From the NCBI GenBank assembly GCA_934648845.1, contig CAKUFS010000006.1, positions 30,872 through 94,871 of the forward strand: DNA of 64,000 bases. Direction: 5' to 3'. The stretch comes from an uncultured Eggerthellaceae bacterium (lineage in GTDB: Bacteria; Actinomycetota; Coriobacteriia; Coriobacteriales; Eggerthellaceae). Both the position numbers and the translations under genes were made by a program. Below the pieces are notes generated by a model. It saw only the letters and a program-made list of their open reading frames with translations. It was not told the origin of the DNA and did no database searches. Of this stretch, positions 8,532 through 17,934 are shown one piece after another; position 1 is the stretch's first letter; every line of letters starts with the position of its first letter.

Positions 8532-9317
8532 ATGAAGAAGCTCAGCGAGGTGTGCAAAATCACGGGTCTTTCCCGGCGCGCACTTCAAGGATACGATCAA
8601 ATGGGGCTTCTATCACCAACTGCGAAGACCGAGGCCGGCTACTGGCTCTACGATGACGAAGCCATTAAAAAGCTCATCGTTATCAAAATCTTCACCGAAG
8701 CGGGATATACGCGCGAACACGTCAAGGAGCTTCTGGACGCCCCTGTTATCAACCTTGCGAACGAATATGACTTGCTCGTATCCGCCCTGCGCGAAGAGCA
8801 ACGGCATATCGAAGGCATCATACGGACCATCAGGCTCTTCAAAATCGAAAGTCAACTATCAGACTCGGCCCGCACGGCCTTGCAGGAAATTGATTCCCTA
8901 GTAGCTTACGGACAACGAGATTTCTCCACATGCTTTGGCTCCCTTGTATCAGAGGCTTCAAAACTCGATAGCGAGCTCGATGCGCACGAGATGGAGATGT
9001 TCATGCTGTTCTGGTACAGTCTGATAGTCGTTGGTCTTGTTACGAAGCGGAACGACGAAGATGCCACCGGCAACGCTATTTCGGAATGTTTCAATCATTT
9101 TCAGAACATGATTTCCTCCTTCGACAAGGAATCGGAGGCCGAAATTGAAGAAGTTGAATATCGCGAGATGTTCGCTGATTTCGTAAGCGGCCTTGTATCA
9201 CAGAACGACACTTCCAACGCATTTGAAGAAATGTGCGGCAGCGGATCGAAAGAGCACGTAATCAAGGCTGTACATACCTGGTGCAAGGAATCCAAGGAGA
9301 CACGGAATGGACAATGA
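8532..9317 (+). CDS. MerR-family transcriptional regulator
   Basis: The 261-residue protein begins with a MerR winged-helix domain (about 1-75: KLSEVCKITGLSRRALQGYD, then LIVIKIFTEAGYTREHVKELL). The remaining 185 residues are helical and match no effector domain that I recognise; no Cys cluster or TipA-type pocket is evident, so it may sense a protein or small ligand. GGAGG lies upstream of the ATG. Its last four codons overlap the next gene by 11 bp, which makes it the first cistron of a five-gene operon that it probably controls through the promoter at 8478. Confidence 0.85.
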   Translation: MKKLSEVCKITGLSRRALQGYDQMGLLSPTAKTEAGYWLYDDEAIKKLIVIKIFTEAGYTREHVKELLDAPVINLANEYDLLVSALREEQRHIEGIIRTIRLFKIESQLSDSARTALQEIDSLVAYGQRDFSTCFGSLVSEASKLDSELDAHEMEMFMLFWYSLIVVGLVTKRNDEDATGNAISECFNHFQNMISSFDKESEAEIEEVEYREMFADFVSGLVSQNDTSNAFEEMCGSGSKEHVIKAVHTWCKESKETRNGQ

Positions 9318-9765
9318 ACTCGCGGCACCCGCGAGCATCGGAAGCATACTGAACAAGACACCTGACCCCACACGCATATCCGATCAAGTCAGCTATTTCT
9401 TCATCAAGAACGTCAAACGTTGGATGGAGTGCCCCTTATGCGGAGAAGAGATGCACTTCAATAAAACAACGGAAACATGGGAGTGCGAGTCCGGCGACTT
9501 CTTGCTTCCGGAAAAAGATTTTCTAGACGGCTACGTGTTCTGGTTCTGCGACCAATGCGGATGTTTTCTGAACGTCCAGGAAGGGTTCGCCGCAGACACT
9601 GGGCACTGGACTTGCACGGAATGCGGATTCGAGAACAACGTAACCGAAGAAAATCTGGTGGGCACTTGTCGCGAGTGCGGCAGGTTGCTGGACAATCCCG
9701 ATGCAAGCCTTTGTCCCGACTGCAACGAAGCTTGGATAGCCGCTCATCCCGAGGCCGCCCAATGA
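9307..9765 (+). CDS. Multi-zinc-ribbon protein
   Basis: The 152-residue protein carries a series of Cys pairs: CPLC (res 40-43) with a following Cys, CDQCGC, CTEC, CREC and CPDC, enough for two or three zinc ribbons. The stretch FLDGYVFWFCDQC resembles a widespread uncharacterised zinc-ribbon family of Clostridia and Coriobacteriia. It has no signal peptide or membrane segment. Its start overlaps the merR gene by 11 bp and its stop overlaps the next start (ATGA), so expression is tightly coupled. Function is unknown; an adaptor or nucleic-acid-binding role is an inference from the ribbons. Confidence 0.7.
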   Translation: MDNELAAPASIGSILNKTPDPTRISDQVSYFFIKNVKRWMECPLCGEEMHFNKTTETWECESGDFLLPEKDFLDGYVFWFCDQCGCFLNVQEGFAADTGHWTCTECGFENNVTEENLVGTCRECGRLLDNPDASLCPDCNEAWIAAHPEAAQ

Positions 9766-10211
9766 AGGCGATTTCGCTGAAATGCCCCGAATGCTCTGCC
9801 TCGCTTAGTGTGAAAGAAGGGCGCGACCAGCTGTTTTGCCAATACTGCGGGGCAAAAATCGTTCTGCAAAACGAAAACGAGCGCATATACCGTCGCATCG
9901 ACGAAGCCGATGTCAAGCGATCAGAGACCGAGCGCCTCATTCGCTTGAAAGAGCTTGAAATGGAAGCCGCCAAAAGAGAAGACGAAAAGGCCTCCAAACG
10001 CCTGAAAGTCAAAATATCGCTGGCTTTGCTGGTGGCAGGCATCGCCATGGCGGTCTTTGGAAACGTTCTAGGCGAAGCGTCCGGAAACCCGGACTCAAGC
10101 TTCTACGCAATGTCGGTCATCGGCCTCATGCTCATGATGGGCGCAGGATACATTTGGTTGTTCGGCGCATGCAGCGACGATGACAAAAAGAGCAAGAAAA
10201 GGAAGGGCTGA
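9762..10211 (+). CDS. Zinc-ribbon membrane protein
   Basis: The 149-residue protein starts with a zinc ribbon (CPEC at 8-11, CQYC at 26-29), then a charged, probably coiled-coil helix (about 38-80), then two hydrophobic segments (about 83-101 and 115-137) and a lysine-rich tail. The topology suggests a cytosolic ribbon held at the membrane. I chose the ATG at 9762 because it overlaps the previous stop (ATGA); a longer frame upstream would run through the preceding gene. It belongs to the merR-led operon. No specific function is known to me. Confidence 0.75.
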   Translation: MKAISLKCPECSASLSVKEGRDQLFCQYCGAKIVLQNENERIYRRIDEADVKRSETERLIRLKELEMEAAKREDEKASKRLKVKISLALLVAGIAMAVFGNVLGEASGNPDSSFYAMSVIGLMLMMGAGYIWLFGACSDDDKKSKKRKG

Positions 10212-10304
10212 CGGGAGGGCTCCTTGCTTGCCAGCAGGTTTTACACCTATCATACGCGTAAAACCAAATGCAAAACGATTAGCGTTTCACAAGCGGTGGT
10301 TCGA

Positions 10305-11336
10305 ATGAGTTACGTCATAGGGTCTTTCAACATTCAGAAGCTGAACTTCGTCTCAACTGAAGAGACGAAAAAGAACTTCGCGCGCATTGCCCAAATCATC
10401 AAAGATGAAAAATTCGATGCTATCGCCATCCAAGAGGTCTGTTCAGAATCCGCTTTAGAACGGATTCGCGGCTATCTTGGCCCTTCCTGGGATGCTGAAT
10501 ATCGGGAGACAGACAAGACGCTCGGCAATTCCTCTGCGCAAAGCGAGGGCTACGCCTTCATCTGGAACAACAAGCGACTAAGGCTCGTGAAGGGACCTAA
10601 AGGAGACACGGCCCTAAGCAGCGCTCAGACAATGAACGGGTACTCGATCGGCAGGGATAACACTGGCGCATTTATCCACAAGGGCTCGCTTGTTCGCCCG
10701 CCCATGGTGGTAAGGCTCACCCCATCGGGATTGCCCGGCGGTGCGCCCTTCGAACTTCGGCTGATTAACACCCATATCGCCTTCAACTCGCCCTCTATCT
10801 GCGCCGATAAATACGGACAGAAAGAACTCAGGTTAATGGAGTTCGAAACTTTAGCGAAAGAGATATACCGCAAAGTCTCAATGAAGCGTTATGGGACCAA
10901 CATGCCCTCGTACACCGTCCTAATGGGAGACTATAACCTTTGCCTTGCAGGGGAATCCGGCATGAACGTCCCCGAGTTCACTTACTTCGCCGAAAACAGA
11001 ACATTACGAACCGTTCAGCGCGACAAGACGTCCTTGAAGCAAGTGCAAGAATCGTACTCCTACCAGAATCTTAACGAGGAGCACGACAGCGATACCATGG
11101 ACGAATCGGGCACAGATATCTACTCGCAAAACTACGACCACTTCTCATATGACAGCGATTACGAAACCAACCAGGGCATTTCGTTTTTAGCCGCACGCGT
11201 TGAACCACTTGCCAGCACGCGCGAGGCACTGGAACAATACCGCAAGGAAGTATCGGACCACGTCCCAATCAAGCTAGTCGTGGAGCTTAAATCAGGAATA
11301 AGGAGCCTCTCATGGAGTACACACAAGAACAGCTGA
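10305..11336 (+). CDS. Endonuclease/exonuclease/phosphatase-fold protein, catalytic residues intact
   Basis: The 343-residue protein has the EEP (DNase I/exonuclease III) fold: GSFNIQ (Asn9), IQEV (Glu44), INTH (His157), MGDYN (Asp209, Asn211), YDHF (Asp278, His279) and SDHVP (Asp318, His319). All metal and catalytic positions are present, so it is probably an active DNase or phosphodiesterase. No signal peptide is seen. The start is uncertain: I took the ATG just before the first strand, while a TTG at 10224 has a better Shine-Dalgarno and would add 27 residues of non-family sequence. It overlaps the next gene by 25 bp. Its placement between zinc-ribbon genes and a large helical protein is reminiscent of defence operons, but that is inference. 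Confidence 0.85.
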   Translation: MSYVIGSFNIQKLNFVSTEETKKNFARIAQIIKDEKFDAIAIQEVCSESALERIRGYLGPSWDAEYRETDKTLGNSSAQSEGYAFIWNNKRLRLVKGPKGDTALSSAQTMNGYSIGRDNTGAFIHKGSLVRPPMVVRLTPSGLPGGAPFELRLINTHIAFNSPSICADKYGQKELRLMEFETLAKEIYRKVSMKRYGTNMPSYTVLMGDYNLCLAGESGMNVPEFTYFAENRTLRTVQRDKTSLKQVQESYSYQNLNEEHDSDTMDESGTDIYSQNYDHFSYDSDYETNQGISFLAARVEPLASTREALEQYRKEVSDHVPIKLVVELKSGIRSLSWSTHKNS

Positions 11337-13654
11337 AGGCCGCATGCGCATTGAATCTTTGTACCGTGTCGGTGTCCCAAATCATAGATTACGATGACAT
11401 CAACGTCATGGAGCAGGAATACGAGGCAATTCTCAACAACCTGAACCTTGAGCAAATGCCCAAAGATGAGGCGCTTCTCAACATCCTAAAGCAAATCCTG
11501 GATACCATCACGTTCTTCAGAATCCACGAGGTTGACAAACAGTTCGCGGAAAGAGAATACCAGCAAAAGATGAAAAACGCCATCTGGTCCGCTGTTCCCA
11601 ATGTGGGGCTTCTTGTTGCGGGCGGCAACCCTGTCACAATGGCCGTCTCGCTTGCCTCCCAAGTTGGCATTGGCTATATGAACTACCGAAGGGTGAAGTC
11701 GGAAGCAAATCTTCAACGCGACAAGGAGCGTTGGGAACTTGAGCGCACTGCTATTGAGCAATTCAACGGACTAAGAAGAGAGCTCTTCGATACCGCCTGG
11801 CGCTTATCCGAAACTTACAACTTCCCTGATAGGCTGCGACTCACCGAGCGTCAGATAACCCAATACGACAACATTCTTATGGACGGGGATCTTTTGCGAA
11901 AGTACGACCGCCTTGACACCATCAAGGATGAGTTCGCGGCGTATCCTCCCTTCTGGTACAACTTCGGTAACACTGCCAACTCGATTGCCCGATCGGCCCT
12001 GGATTTAAGCGATGAGTCCAGGCAGGTGTACCTTGCGCTTGCGAAAAGCCACTTCGAACAGTACCGAAAATCGAATAGCCATGCGCTCCTTCGCGAAGAC
12101 CCCATCGCCGCTGCATGCGCGCTGGAGCTTGTTGATCTTCTAGACTTCGATAACGATTGCGAATATATTGGCAAGCTGCTTGAAGAGGCGGTAAGATACT
12201 CGGGGCGGGCCAATGACGTGCTTCAGCTTGCCTCTGTTGCCTATCTCAAGATGAACGATTTCGATCGGGCCGCAAATCTTCTACGACAGCTGGTAAACGA
12301 GCAGTACAACACCGTCATGAACGCCCAACTGCTAAGCAGCATCTACGTTGGAAAGGCAAGCGAATCAAACTCGGCCGACTACATCCGCCGCTACGAAACG
12401 CTGGCAAATCAGGTTGGCTCCCAATACCTGCTCCCCCTGCCCGCTGATCAATCAGAGTCGGCAGGCGATGCCGCAGCGTGCTTCTTCGAGACCCAAAAGG
12501 GCATCCTCTCCGAGAAATGCCATCTGGTTATCAGGGCCCTTCTTGGGAAATACCTGGTCAAATTCGGCAAATTAATTCCCGTGCCCGATGCGCGACACGA
12601 TTATCCCGACGCTTACTTTCTGCCTTCGAAAGAGGCGGTGCAATCTCGCAAACATGACACCCAAAGGCTTTTTACCAGCACAAGAGCCGCAGACGAATAT
12701 CTGGAGCGTGTTGCGGAGGCAAACATCCCCTATGGAATCATCGAACTCATGAACGAACTCTTCGAAGTAAGCTGCGGCTTTTGCTTCATGAGCGAATCCG
12801 CAAAGGAATCCGCGGCTTTCGAAATCGAAAAGGCCCTTAAAGCAAACGGAAAGAACATCAACGATTTCGCGATAAAGGCCGACCAGGGCCAGCTTAACTA
12901 CCTGGATATAGAGCGCCTTCTGGATATGAAAATGGGCAATTACACCGCCAACTTTTTCACAGCCCTCACGAAAGAAGCCGACAAGTACGTTCAATCTCGT
13001 ACCGAGATGCAAGATCTCGCAATAATGGAAGAGTCGCTTGAAGACTTCTGCTCCGCAAACGGACTCAGCAGCCCTTCGGAGCTTTACGAATCAACAAGGG
13101 ATCAAGTTGTCGAAACCATTGCTTGCCGCCGTTTTTCGGTGGACTTGCTTGGAGACGAAACAATCGTAAAATCCCCTGATATGTCGAGTGAGCAGAAAAT
13201 GATGGAGCTCATTAAAGAGGCCATCCCCGTAACGGTTCAATCGATTGCGTACGTGGATTTCTTTACCGGCGACAGCCCCAAAAAGGAACGATATTTCCGA
13301 GGAAACGAGAAGCTATCGAACGAGAACGGGCTGATAGCAGGCACGCTTGCCATCCTGGACGACCTTGAGAAGAAAGGCGGCACTGATCTAATTTTCACAG
13401 TTCACGGCATTGTTCCAATAGTGAATGGAGCAAGGAAGAAGCTTGTTCCGTACGATAACGTTGAGTACCTTGAAGGCAAAGAGCAATCCCTTAGATTCGG
13501 CCTGTTCGGCGTCACCTTTGCAAACAGCTCCGTAAGAATCGACAAGCTAAACCAGCTCATAAAGGATTTGTCCTCCTACGCCCCGCCCTTGCCTGAAAGC
13601 GCAGATACAATCGACAAACCAGGTTTCAAGATTCCGTTTGCCAAAAAGGAATAG
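11312..13654 (+). CDS. Large helical (TPR-like) protein with hydrophobic segment and C-terminal PH-like domain
   Basis: I do not recognise this 780-residue protein. It is predicted to be mostly helical. Residues about 93-120 form a hydrophobic Gly/Ala-rich stretch (PNVGLLVAGGNPVTMAVSLA) that may touch a membrane. Residues about 160-350 look like TPR-type helical pairs (for example YLKMNDFDRAANLLRQLV). The last 200 residues contain a beta-rich part, FTVHGIVPIVNG to LFGVTF, that resembles bacterial PH-like domains. The ATG has AAGGAG six bases upstream. It is the last gene of the merR-led operon, translationally coupled to the nuclease by a 25-bp overlap. Confidence 0.7.
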   Translation: MEYTQEQLKAACALNLCTVSVSQIIDYDDINVMEQEYEAILNNLNLEQMPKDEALLNILKQILDTITFFRIHEVDKQFAEREYQQKMKNAIWSAVPNVGLLVAGGNPVTMAVSLASQVGIGYMNYRRVKSEANLQRDKERWELERTAIEQFNGLRRELFDTAWRLSETYNFPDRLRLTERQITQYDNILMDGDLLRKYDRLDTIKDEFAAYPPFWYNFGNTANSIARSALDLSDESRQVYLALAKSHFEQYRKSNSHALLREDPIAAACALELVDLLDFDNDCEYIGKLLEEAVRYSGRANDVLQLASVAYLKMNDFDRAANLLRQLVNEQYNTVMNAQLLSSIYVGKASESNSADYIRRYETLANQVGSQYLLPLPADQSESAGDAAACFFETQKGILSEKCHLVIRALLGKYLVKFGKLIPVPDARHDYPDAYFLPSKEAVQSRKHDTQRLFTSTRAADEYLERVAEANIPYGIIELMNELFEVSCGFCFMSESAKESAAFEIEKALKANGKNINDFAIKADQGQLNYLDIERLLDMKMGNYTANFFTALTKEADKYVQSRTEMQDLAIMEESLEDFCSANGLSSPSELYESTRDQVVETIACRRFSVDLLGDETIVKSPDMSSEQKMMELIKEAIPVTVQSIAYVDFFTGDSPKKERYFRGNEKLSNENGLIAGTLAILDDLEKKGGTDLIFTVHGIVPIVNGARKKLVPYDNVEYLEGKEQSLRFGLFGVTFANSSVRIDKLNQLIKDLSSYAPPLPESADTIDKPGFKIPFAKKE

Positions 13655-13662
13655 AAGATCGC

Positions 13663-13699
13663 CCTTGCCAGGCGCCTCTCACCGAAGCGCCTGGCAAGG
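13663..13699 (+). terminator. 13-bp perfect hairpin after the five-gene operon
   Basis: CCTTGCCAGGCGC and GCGCCTGGCAAGG pair perfectly around an 11-base loop, nine bases after the stop codon of the 780-residue protein gene. There is no T-run after it, so it may stabilise the mRNA 3' end or act with Rho rather than be an intrinsic terminator. Confidence 0.5.
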
Positions 13700-13923
13700 A
13701 TGGCTCGGACGTATTCGCCCTGCCCTGCACCGCCGTCGTTCGCGCACGGCTCAACCTGCCATCCGCGCCACCGCCACTCGCACGCAAATCGCCATCCGTA
13801 CATCCCGGCAACGAACGCTTCTGCATTTTGTTACAATAACGCAGGTAAGCGCTGGGAATTGCAACTCGGCTATTGTTGCTACCCCGCGCTGGCCTGCAAT
13901 CGAATACAAGGAGGCTTGAACTC

Positions 13924-14724
13924 ATGGGATTTTTCACTGGTAAAACCGTCGTTATCACGGGCGCCGGCCGCGCCACGCTGCAAGACGGAAGCTGCGGATC
14001 CATTGGCTACGGCATTGCCACCGCATATGCCAAAGAGGGCGCGAACCTGGTCATCACCGGCCGCAATGTAGCAAAACTCGAGGCCGCCAAAGAAGAGCTG
14101 GAGCGCTTGTACGGCATTGAGGTGCTATGCGTTGCCGCCGATGTGAACGCCAGCGCCGACAACGAGGCCATCACGAAAGAGGTCGTGCGCCAAGCCGTTG
14201 AGCGCTTCGGCGGCATCCAGGTGCTTATCAACAACGCGCAGGCATCCGCTTCCGGCGTGACTCTTGCCGACCACACCACCGAGCAGTTTGACCTGGCCCT
14301 ATACTCCGGCTTGTACGCCGCGTTCTACTATATGAAGGCGTGCTACCCCTATTTAAAGGAATCGCAGGGTTCCGTTATCAACTTCGCATCGGGCGCCGGC
14401 TTGTTCGGCAACTACGGACAGTGCGCGTACGCCGCCGCGAAAGAAGGCATCCGCGGCATGTCGCGCGTAGCCGCCACCGAATGGGGTCCCGACGGCATTA
14501 ATGTGAACGTCGTGTGCCCGCTAGCCTGGACCGCAGCGCTGGAAAACTTCAAACTGGCCTACCCCGAGGCATTCGAAGCAAACGTAAAGATGCCACCCAT
14601 GGGCCACTACGGCGACGTGGAGAAGGAAATCGGCCGCGTGTGCGTGCAGCTGGCAACTCCCGACTTCAAGTACATGTCCGGCGAGACCATCACGCTGGAA
14701 GGCGGCATGGGTCTGCGCCCGTAA
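13924..14724 (+). CDS. Short-chain dehydrogenase/reductase (SDR)
   Basis: The 266-residue protein is a classical-length SDR using NAD(P): a nucleotide loop at 12-30, INNAQ (102-106), catalytic Ser156 and the YxxxK pair Tyr169/Lys173, and a C-terminal SGETITLEGGMG. The glycine loop is longer than the usual TGxxxGIG: TGAGRATLQDGSCGSIGYG has about seven extra residues. Asn replaces none of the catalytic residues. Arg47 (ITGRN) after beta-2 would favour NADP. The substrate is not evident. AAGGAGG precedes the ATG by eight bases, and a terminator follows at 14880, so it is monocistronic. Confidence 0.85.
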   Translation: MGFFTGKTVVITGAGRATLQDGSCGSIGYGIATAYAKEGANLVITGRNVAKLEAAKEELERLYGIEVLCVAADVNASADNEAITKEVVRQAVERFGGIQVLINNAQASASGVTLADHTTEQFDLALYSGLYAAFYYMKACYPYLKESQGSVINFASGAGLFGNYGQCAYAAAKEGIRGMSRVAATEWGPDGINVNVVCPLAWTAALENFKLAYPEAFEANVKMPPMGHYGDVEKEIGRVCVQLATPDFKYMSGETITLEGGMGLRP

Positions 14725-14879
14725 CGGCAACGGCGCCGAAACGGAATCCGCGCTCTTGCCCACATGCGAGACAGCGTTGCCGCCATTTCTCCACCCGCGA
14801 CGCCGGCAAAAGTCTTTTCGAACGGTAGTTGTTGGAAAAACGGGTGCGAATTCAGGCAAATCGACGATAAAGAGTAGTT

Positions 14880-14912
14880 GAAGAGCTCCGATTGGGGCTC
14901 TTCTTCTGTTTT
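14880..14912 (+). terminator. Rho-independent terminator of the SDR gene
   Basis: GAAGAGCTCC and GGGGCTCTTC pair around GATT and are followed by TTCTGTTTT. It lies about 155 bases after the SDR stop. Confidence 0.8.
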
Positions 14913-15066
14913 ACGAGCACCTGACAAAACAATCATTCGCAAAAGCCCAGGTCAGATAGCTGCAGAAAAAACAGCCTTGCCAGCCTGACCGCGAATCGAC
15001 CAACCAAACCACCATCTATCGTCGATTTGCCCGAGTTTGGGGGTCGTTTTCCAACAAGCAGCGGCA

Positions 15067-17409
15067 CTACACAAGCTTGGCCTGGCGTTTTGCATGCCAG
15101 ATATCGAAGCGCGTATATACGTAGTGGTAGAACATCGCAATAAGCACCATCATGACGCCCAGCGTAACCCACATGCCAATCGAAAGCGCCGAGATACCAA
15201 ACAGGTTGTGGAACAGCGTCGCGCCCAGAATCGTGCCACCCGCACACACCACCAAAAGCCCTGTTCGAATGGGGGTAAACGGAATCGACAAACGAATGAT
15301 AAGCATAATGCCCGTCCATGCCGTAAGCAGCACCGCCAGCGTGGAGATCTGCTCGTAATCCCAGTTCGCAAACACATTACCCACAACGTTCACGATAAGC
15401 ACGCTGAACACCACCGTAATGGCGCCGGGTATAGCGCGCACGATAACGTTTTCCAGGAAGTTGCCCTTGATGCGATCGCGATTCGGCTCAAGCGCCAGCA
15501 CGAACGACGGCAAGCCAATCGTCATGGCGCTCACCAGCGTCATCTGAATAGGCTGGAACGGATATTGCCAAGGCAAGAACACGAACAAAACCGCCATCGT
15601 TATCGAAAACAGCGTCTTGACCAGGAACAACGATGCAGAACGCTGCAAGTTGTTGATAGAGCGCCTACCCTCTGCCACCACTTTGGGCATGCTAGCAAAG
15701 TCGTTATCCACCAGCACCAAATGTGCCACGTTGCGCGCGGCATCGGAACCCGCCGCCATAGCAACGCTGCAGTCGGCCTGCTTGAGCGCTAGCGTATCGT
15801 TCACGCCATCGCCCGTCATGGCAACAACATGGCCCTCGCTCTGAAGCGCCTGGACAAATTGCTTTTTCTGCTCGGGCTTCACGCGACCGAACACGTGATA
15901 TTTCTTCATGGCAGCCGCCACGTCTTCGTCGGTTTTCAGCGTAGTGGCGTCCACATAGGCATCGGCGTTCGGCACGCCTACCTTCGCCGCAATGCCGGAA
16001 ACCGTGCGTGGGTCGTCGCCGGAAATCACGTTCACGGTAACGCCCTGCTCCTTGAAGAACTGGATGGTCTGCGCCGCCGTTGGGCGAATCTGATCGTGGA
16101 TGCAAATGAACGCCAGCGGCTCGGGATCACCCACCAGCGCACCATCTTCCGTGAAGCCCGAAACAGAAGCAAGCACCAAAACACGCGCGTCTTTCGCCAG
16201 CTCAGAAACGCGTTCCTCGATCAGCGCGTAACGTTGCCCCATAACAAACTGCCCCGCGCCCATGACGTAAGCGGCGCCTTCGAAAACCGCGCCCGACCAT
16301 TTTTTGTCCGACGAAAACGGTATCGCACGCACCAACGGCAGCGCCGTACCCGTTTGCCCCTTGCAATATTCCATGATAGCGCGCGACGTTTCGTTGGGGT
16401 CGTTCTCGGCGGCCATGAGCGATGCCAGCGCACTGGCAACCTCTTGCTCGCTGGCACCTGACACCAGCTCAACCGCATTCACTTCCATGGCGCCTGTGGT
16501 GATAGTGCCCGTTTTATCCAAACACAGCGTGTCCACGCGAGCCAGCGTTTCAATGCAGTACAGCTGCTGGACCAGCACGTTTGACTTCGAAAGACGAATA
16601 ACGGCAACCGCCATAACCGTTGACGTAAGCAAAATCAGGCCCTCGGGGATCATGCCGATCAGCGCGGCGACGGTGCTCAGAATGCAGTCGATCAAATCGA
16701 CCGGCCCGCTTGACAAGTAATACTGGCTGCAGAACAGCGCGCCACCCACAAACGGCAGCGCAATGGACACGTACTTCACAATCTTGTTCAGCGTGTCCAT
16801 GATTTCGGAATTGACCTTCTTGTGCTTTTTGGCCTCGGCGCTGATCTTGCTTGCATAGTTCTCGGCACCAACGTGAATCACGCGCGCCGTAACGCTGCCC
16901 GCGTTCACAAACGACCCGCTCATAAGCACATCCCCGGGCTTTTTGGGAACAAGGTCGCTTTCGCCCGTAAGCAAGCTCTCGTTCATGTCGCATTCGCCCG
17001 CAATAATTTCGCAGTCAGCGGGAACCTGCATGCCACGCCCCAGACAAATCACGTCATCGCGAACCACCTGGTCAAGCTCAATTTCCTGGCGCTCACCATT
17101 ACGAATAACGGAAGCATGAGCGCTTGCAACGATAGACAGCTTATCAGTAACCGCTTTCGAGCGAAGCTCCTGAATGATGCCGATGAAAACGTTCACGACA
17201 ATAACGATCATGAACAGCATATTCTTATAAGAGCCGGTAAGAAAAACGACAACGGCAAGAATCAGGTTCACCGCGTTGAACAGCGTGACCAGGTTATCGA
17301 AAAGAATCTCCTTGATCGAGCGCGTATGCACGTTCGCATCTACGTTCACATCGCCCGAAGCAATGCGCTGACGCACCTCTTCGCTGGTCAGACCCGTTAT
17401 CTTTTCCAT
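15067..17409 (-). CDS. P-type cation-transporting ATPase, CtpE-like (probably Ca2+)
   Basis: The 780-residue membrane pump has the actuator motif TGES, the M4 motif IPEGL, the phosphorylation site DKTGT and the hinge TGDGVNDTLAL. About four membrane segments precede and surround M4 and six follow the P domain. There is no N-terminal CxxC metal domain, arguing against copper or zinc transport. The M4 stretch GMIPEGLILLTS resembles mycobacterial CtpE, a calcium transporter; the ion is inferred from this. The ATG at 17409 is followed by an SPCA-like ERVR-type cytoplasmic start. No co-transcribed partner is seen; the gene stands between an SDR gene and a TrpR-like regulator. Confidence 0.88.
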   Translation of the reverse strand: MEKITGLTSEEVRQRIASGDVNVDANVHTRSIKEILFDNLVTLFNAVNLILAVVVFLTGSYKNMLFMIVIVVNVFIGIIQELRSKAVTDKLSIVASAHASVIRNGERQEIELDQVVRDDVICLGRGMQVPADCEIIAGECDMNESLLTGESDLVPKKPGDVLMSGSFVNAGSVTARVIHVGAENYASKISAEAKKHKKVNSEIMDTLNKIVKYVSIALPFVGGALFCSQYYLSSGPVDLIDCILSTVAALIGMIPEGLILLTSTVMAVAVIRLSKSNVLVQQLYCIETLARVDTLCLDKTGTITTGAMEVNAVELVSGASEQEVASALASLMAAENDPNETSRAIMEYCKGQTGTALPLVRAIPFSSDKKWSGAVFEGAAYVMGAGQFVMGQRYALIEERVSELAKDARVLVLASVSGFTEDGALVGDPEPLAFICIHDQIRPTAAQTIQFFKEQGVTVNVISGDDPRTVSGIAAKVGVPNADAYVDATTLKTDEDVAAAMKKYHVFGRVKPEQKKQFVQALQSEGHVVAMTGDGVNDTLALKQADCSVAMAAGSDAARNVAHLVLVDNDFASMPKVVAEGRRSINNLQRSASLFLVKTLFSITMAVLFVFLPWQYPFQPIQMTLVSAMTIGLPSFVLALEPNRDRIKGNFLENVIVRAIPGAITVVFSVLIVNVVGNVFANWDYEQISTLAVLLTAWTGIMLIIRLSIPFTPIRTGLLVVCAGGTILGATLFHNLFGISALSIGMWVTLGVMMVLIAMFYHYVYTRFDIWHAKRQAKLV

Positions 17410-17618
17410 TGAAACCTCGAAATCTCTTCTTCTCTACTTGCATGCGAAGGTCACGGCCAGCCGCTACTCCTGCACCGCGAACGGAAAGCCATGCGCGAAC
17501 CAACCCAGGCTGGCACACCGCCCAAAGCATCTGCCGCCGCACTGCGACCACAGCTCCCACGCGCGCCGCGCTGCATCCAGAGCTCTCTCCACTCGTTGCG
17601 CAGCTGGGCAATCGTCGG

Positions 17619-17921
17619 CTACTCCTGTTCGCCGGACTCTTCCAGCGCCTCAAGCGCCGCCGCATAGCCGCCCGCGCCGTAGCTCAGACACTTCGACACG
17701 CGCGCGATGGTAGTTGCCGATGCCCCCGTTGCCGCCTCAATTGCGGTGTAGGAATTCTTCTTCGCAAGCATGCGTGCCACTTGCAAGCGCTGAGACGTGT
17801 CGCGAATCTCGCGAACGGTGAATAAATCTTGCAATAGCGCATATATGGTATCAGGGTCATTCAGGCAGGACAGAACCGTTAGCAACTCGTCAACCTCGGG
17901 CGTTCTCAAATTATCCACCAC
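17619..17921 (-). CDS. TrpR/YerC-YecD family DNA-binding protein
   Basis: The product of about 100 residues matches the YerC/YecD family, relatives of the Trp repressor: LRTPEVDELLTVL, then TVREIRDTSQRLQVARML and a helix-turn-helix YTAIEAATGASATTIARVSKCL ending in GAGGY. I took the GTG at 17919-17921 with AAAGGG upstream, because a longer ATG frame would start inside cimA. It follows cimA by 13 bp and is probably co-transcribed. The family's ligand is unknown; a link to branched-chain amino acid supply is only suggested by the neighbour. Confidence 0.82.
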   Translation of the reverse strand: MVDNLRTPEVDELLTVLSCLNDPDTIYALLQDLFTVREIRDTSQRLQVARMLAKKNSYTAIEAATGASATTIARVSKCLSYGAGGYAAALEALEESGEQE

Positions 17922-17934
17922 GTTCACCCTTTCG

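Noticed and set aside
9477..9761. Longer start for the zinc-ribbon membrane protein gene
   Set aside because: The extra 95 codons lie inside the preceding gene in another frame and are Arg-rich; the ATGA junction at 9762 is a normal coupled start.
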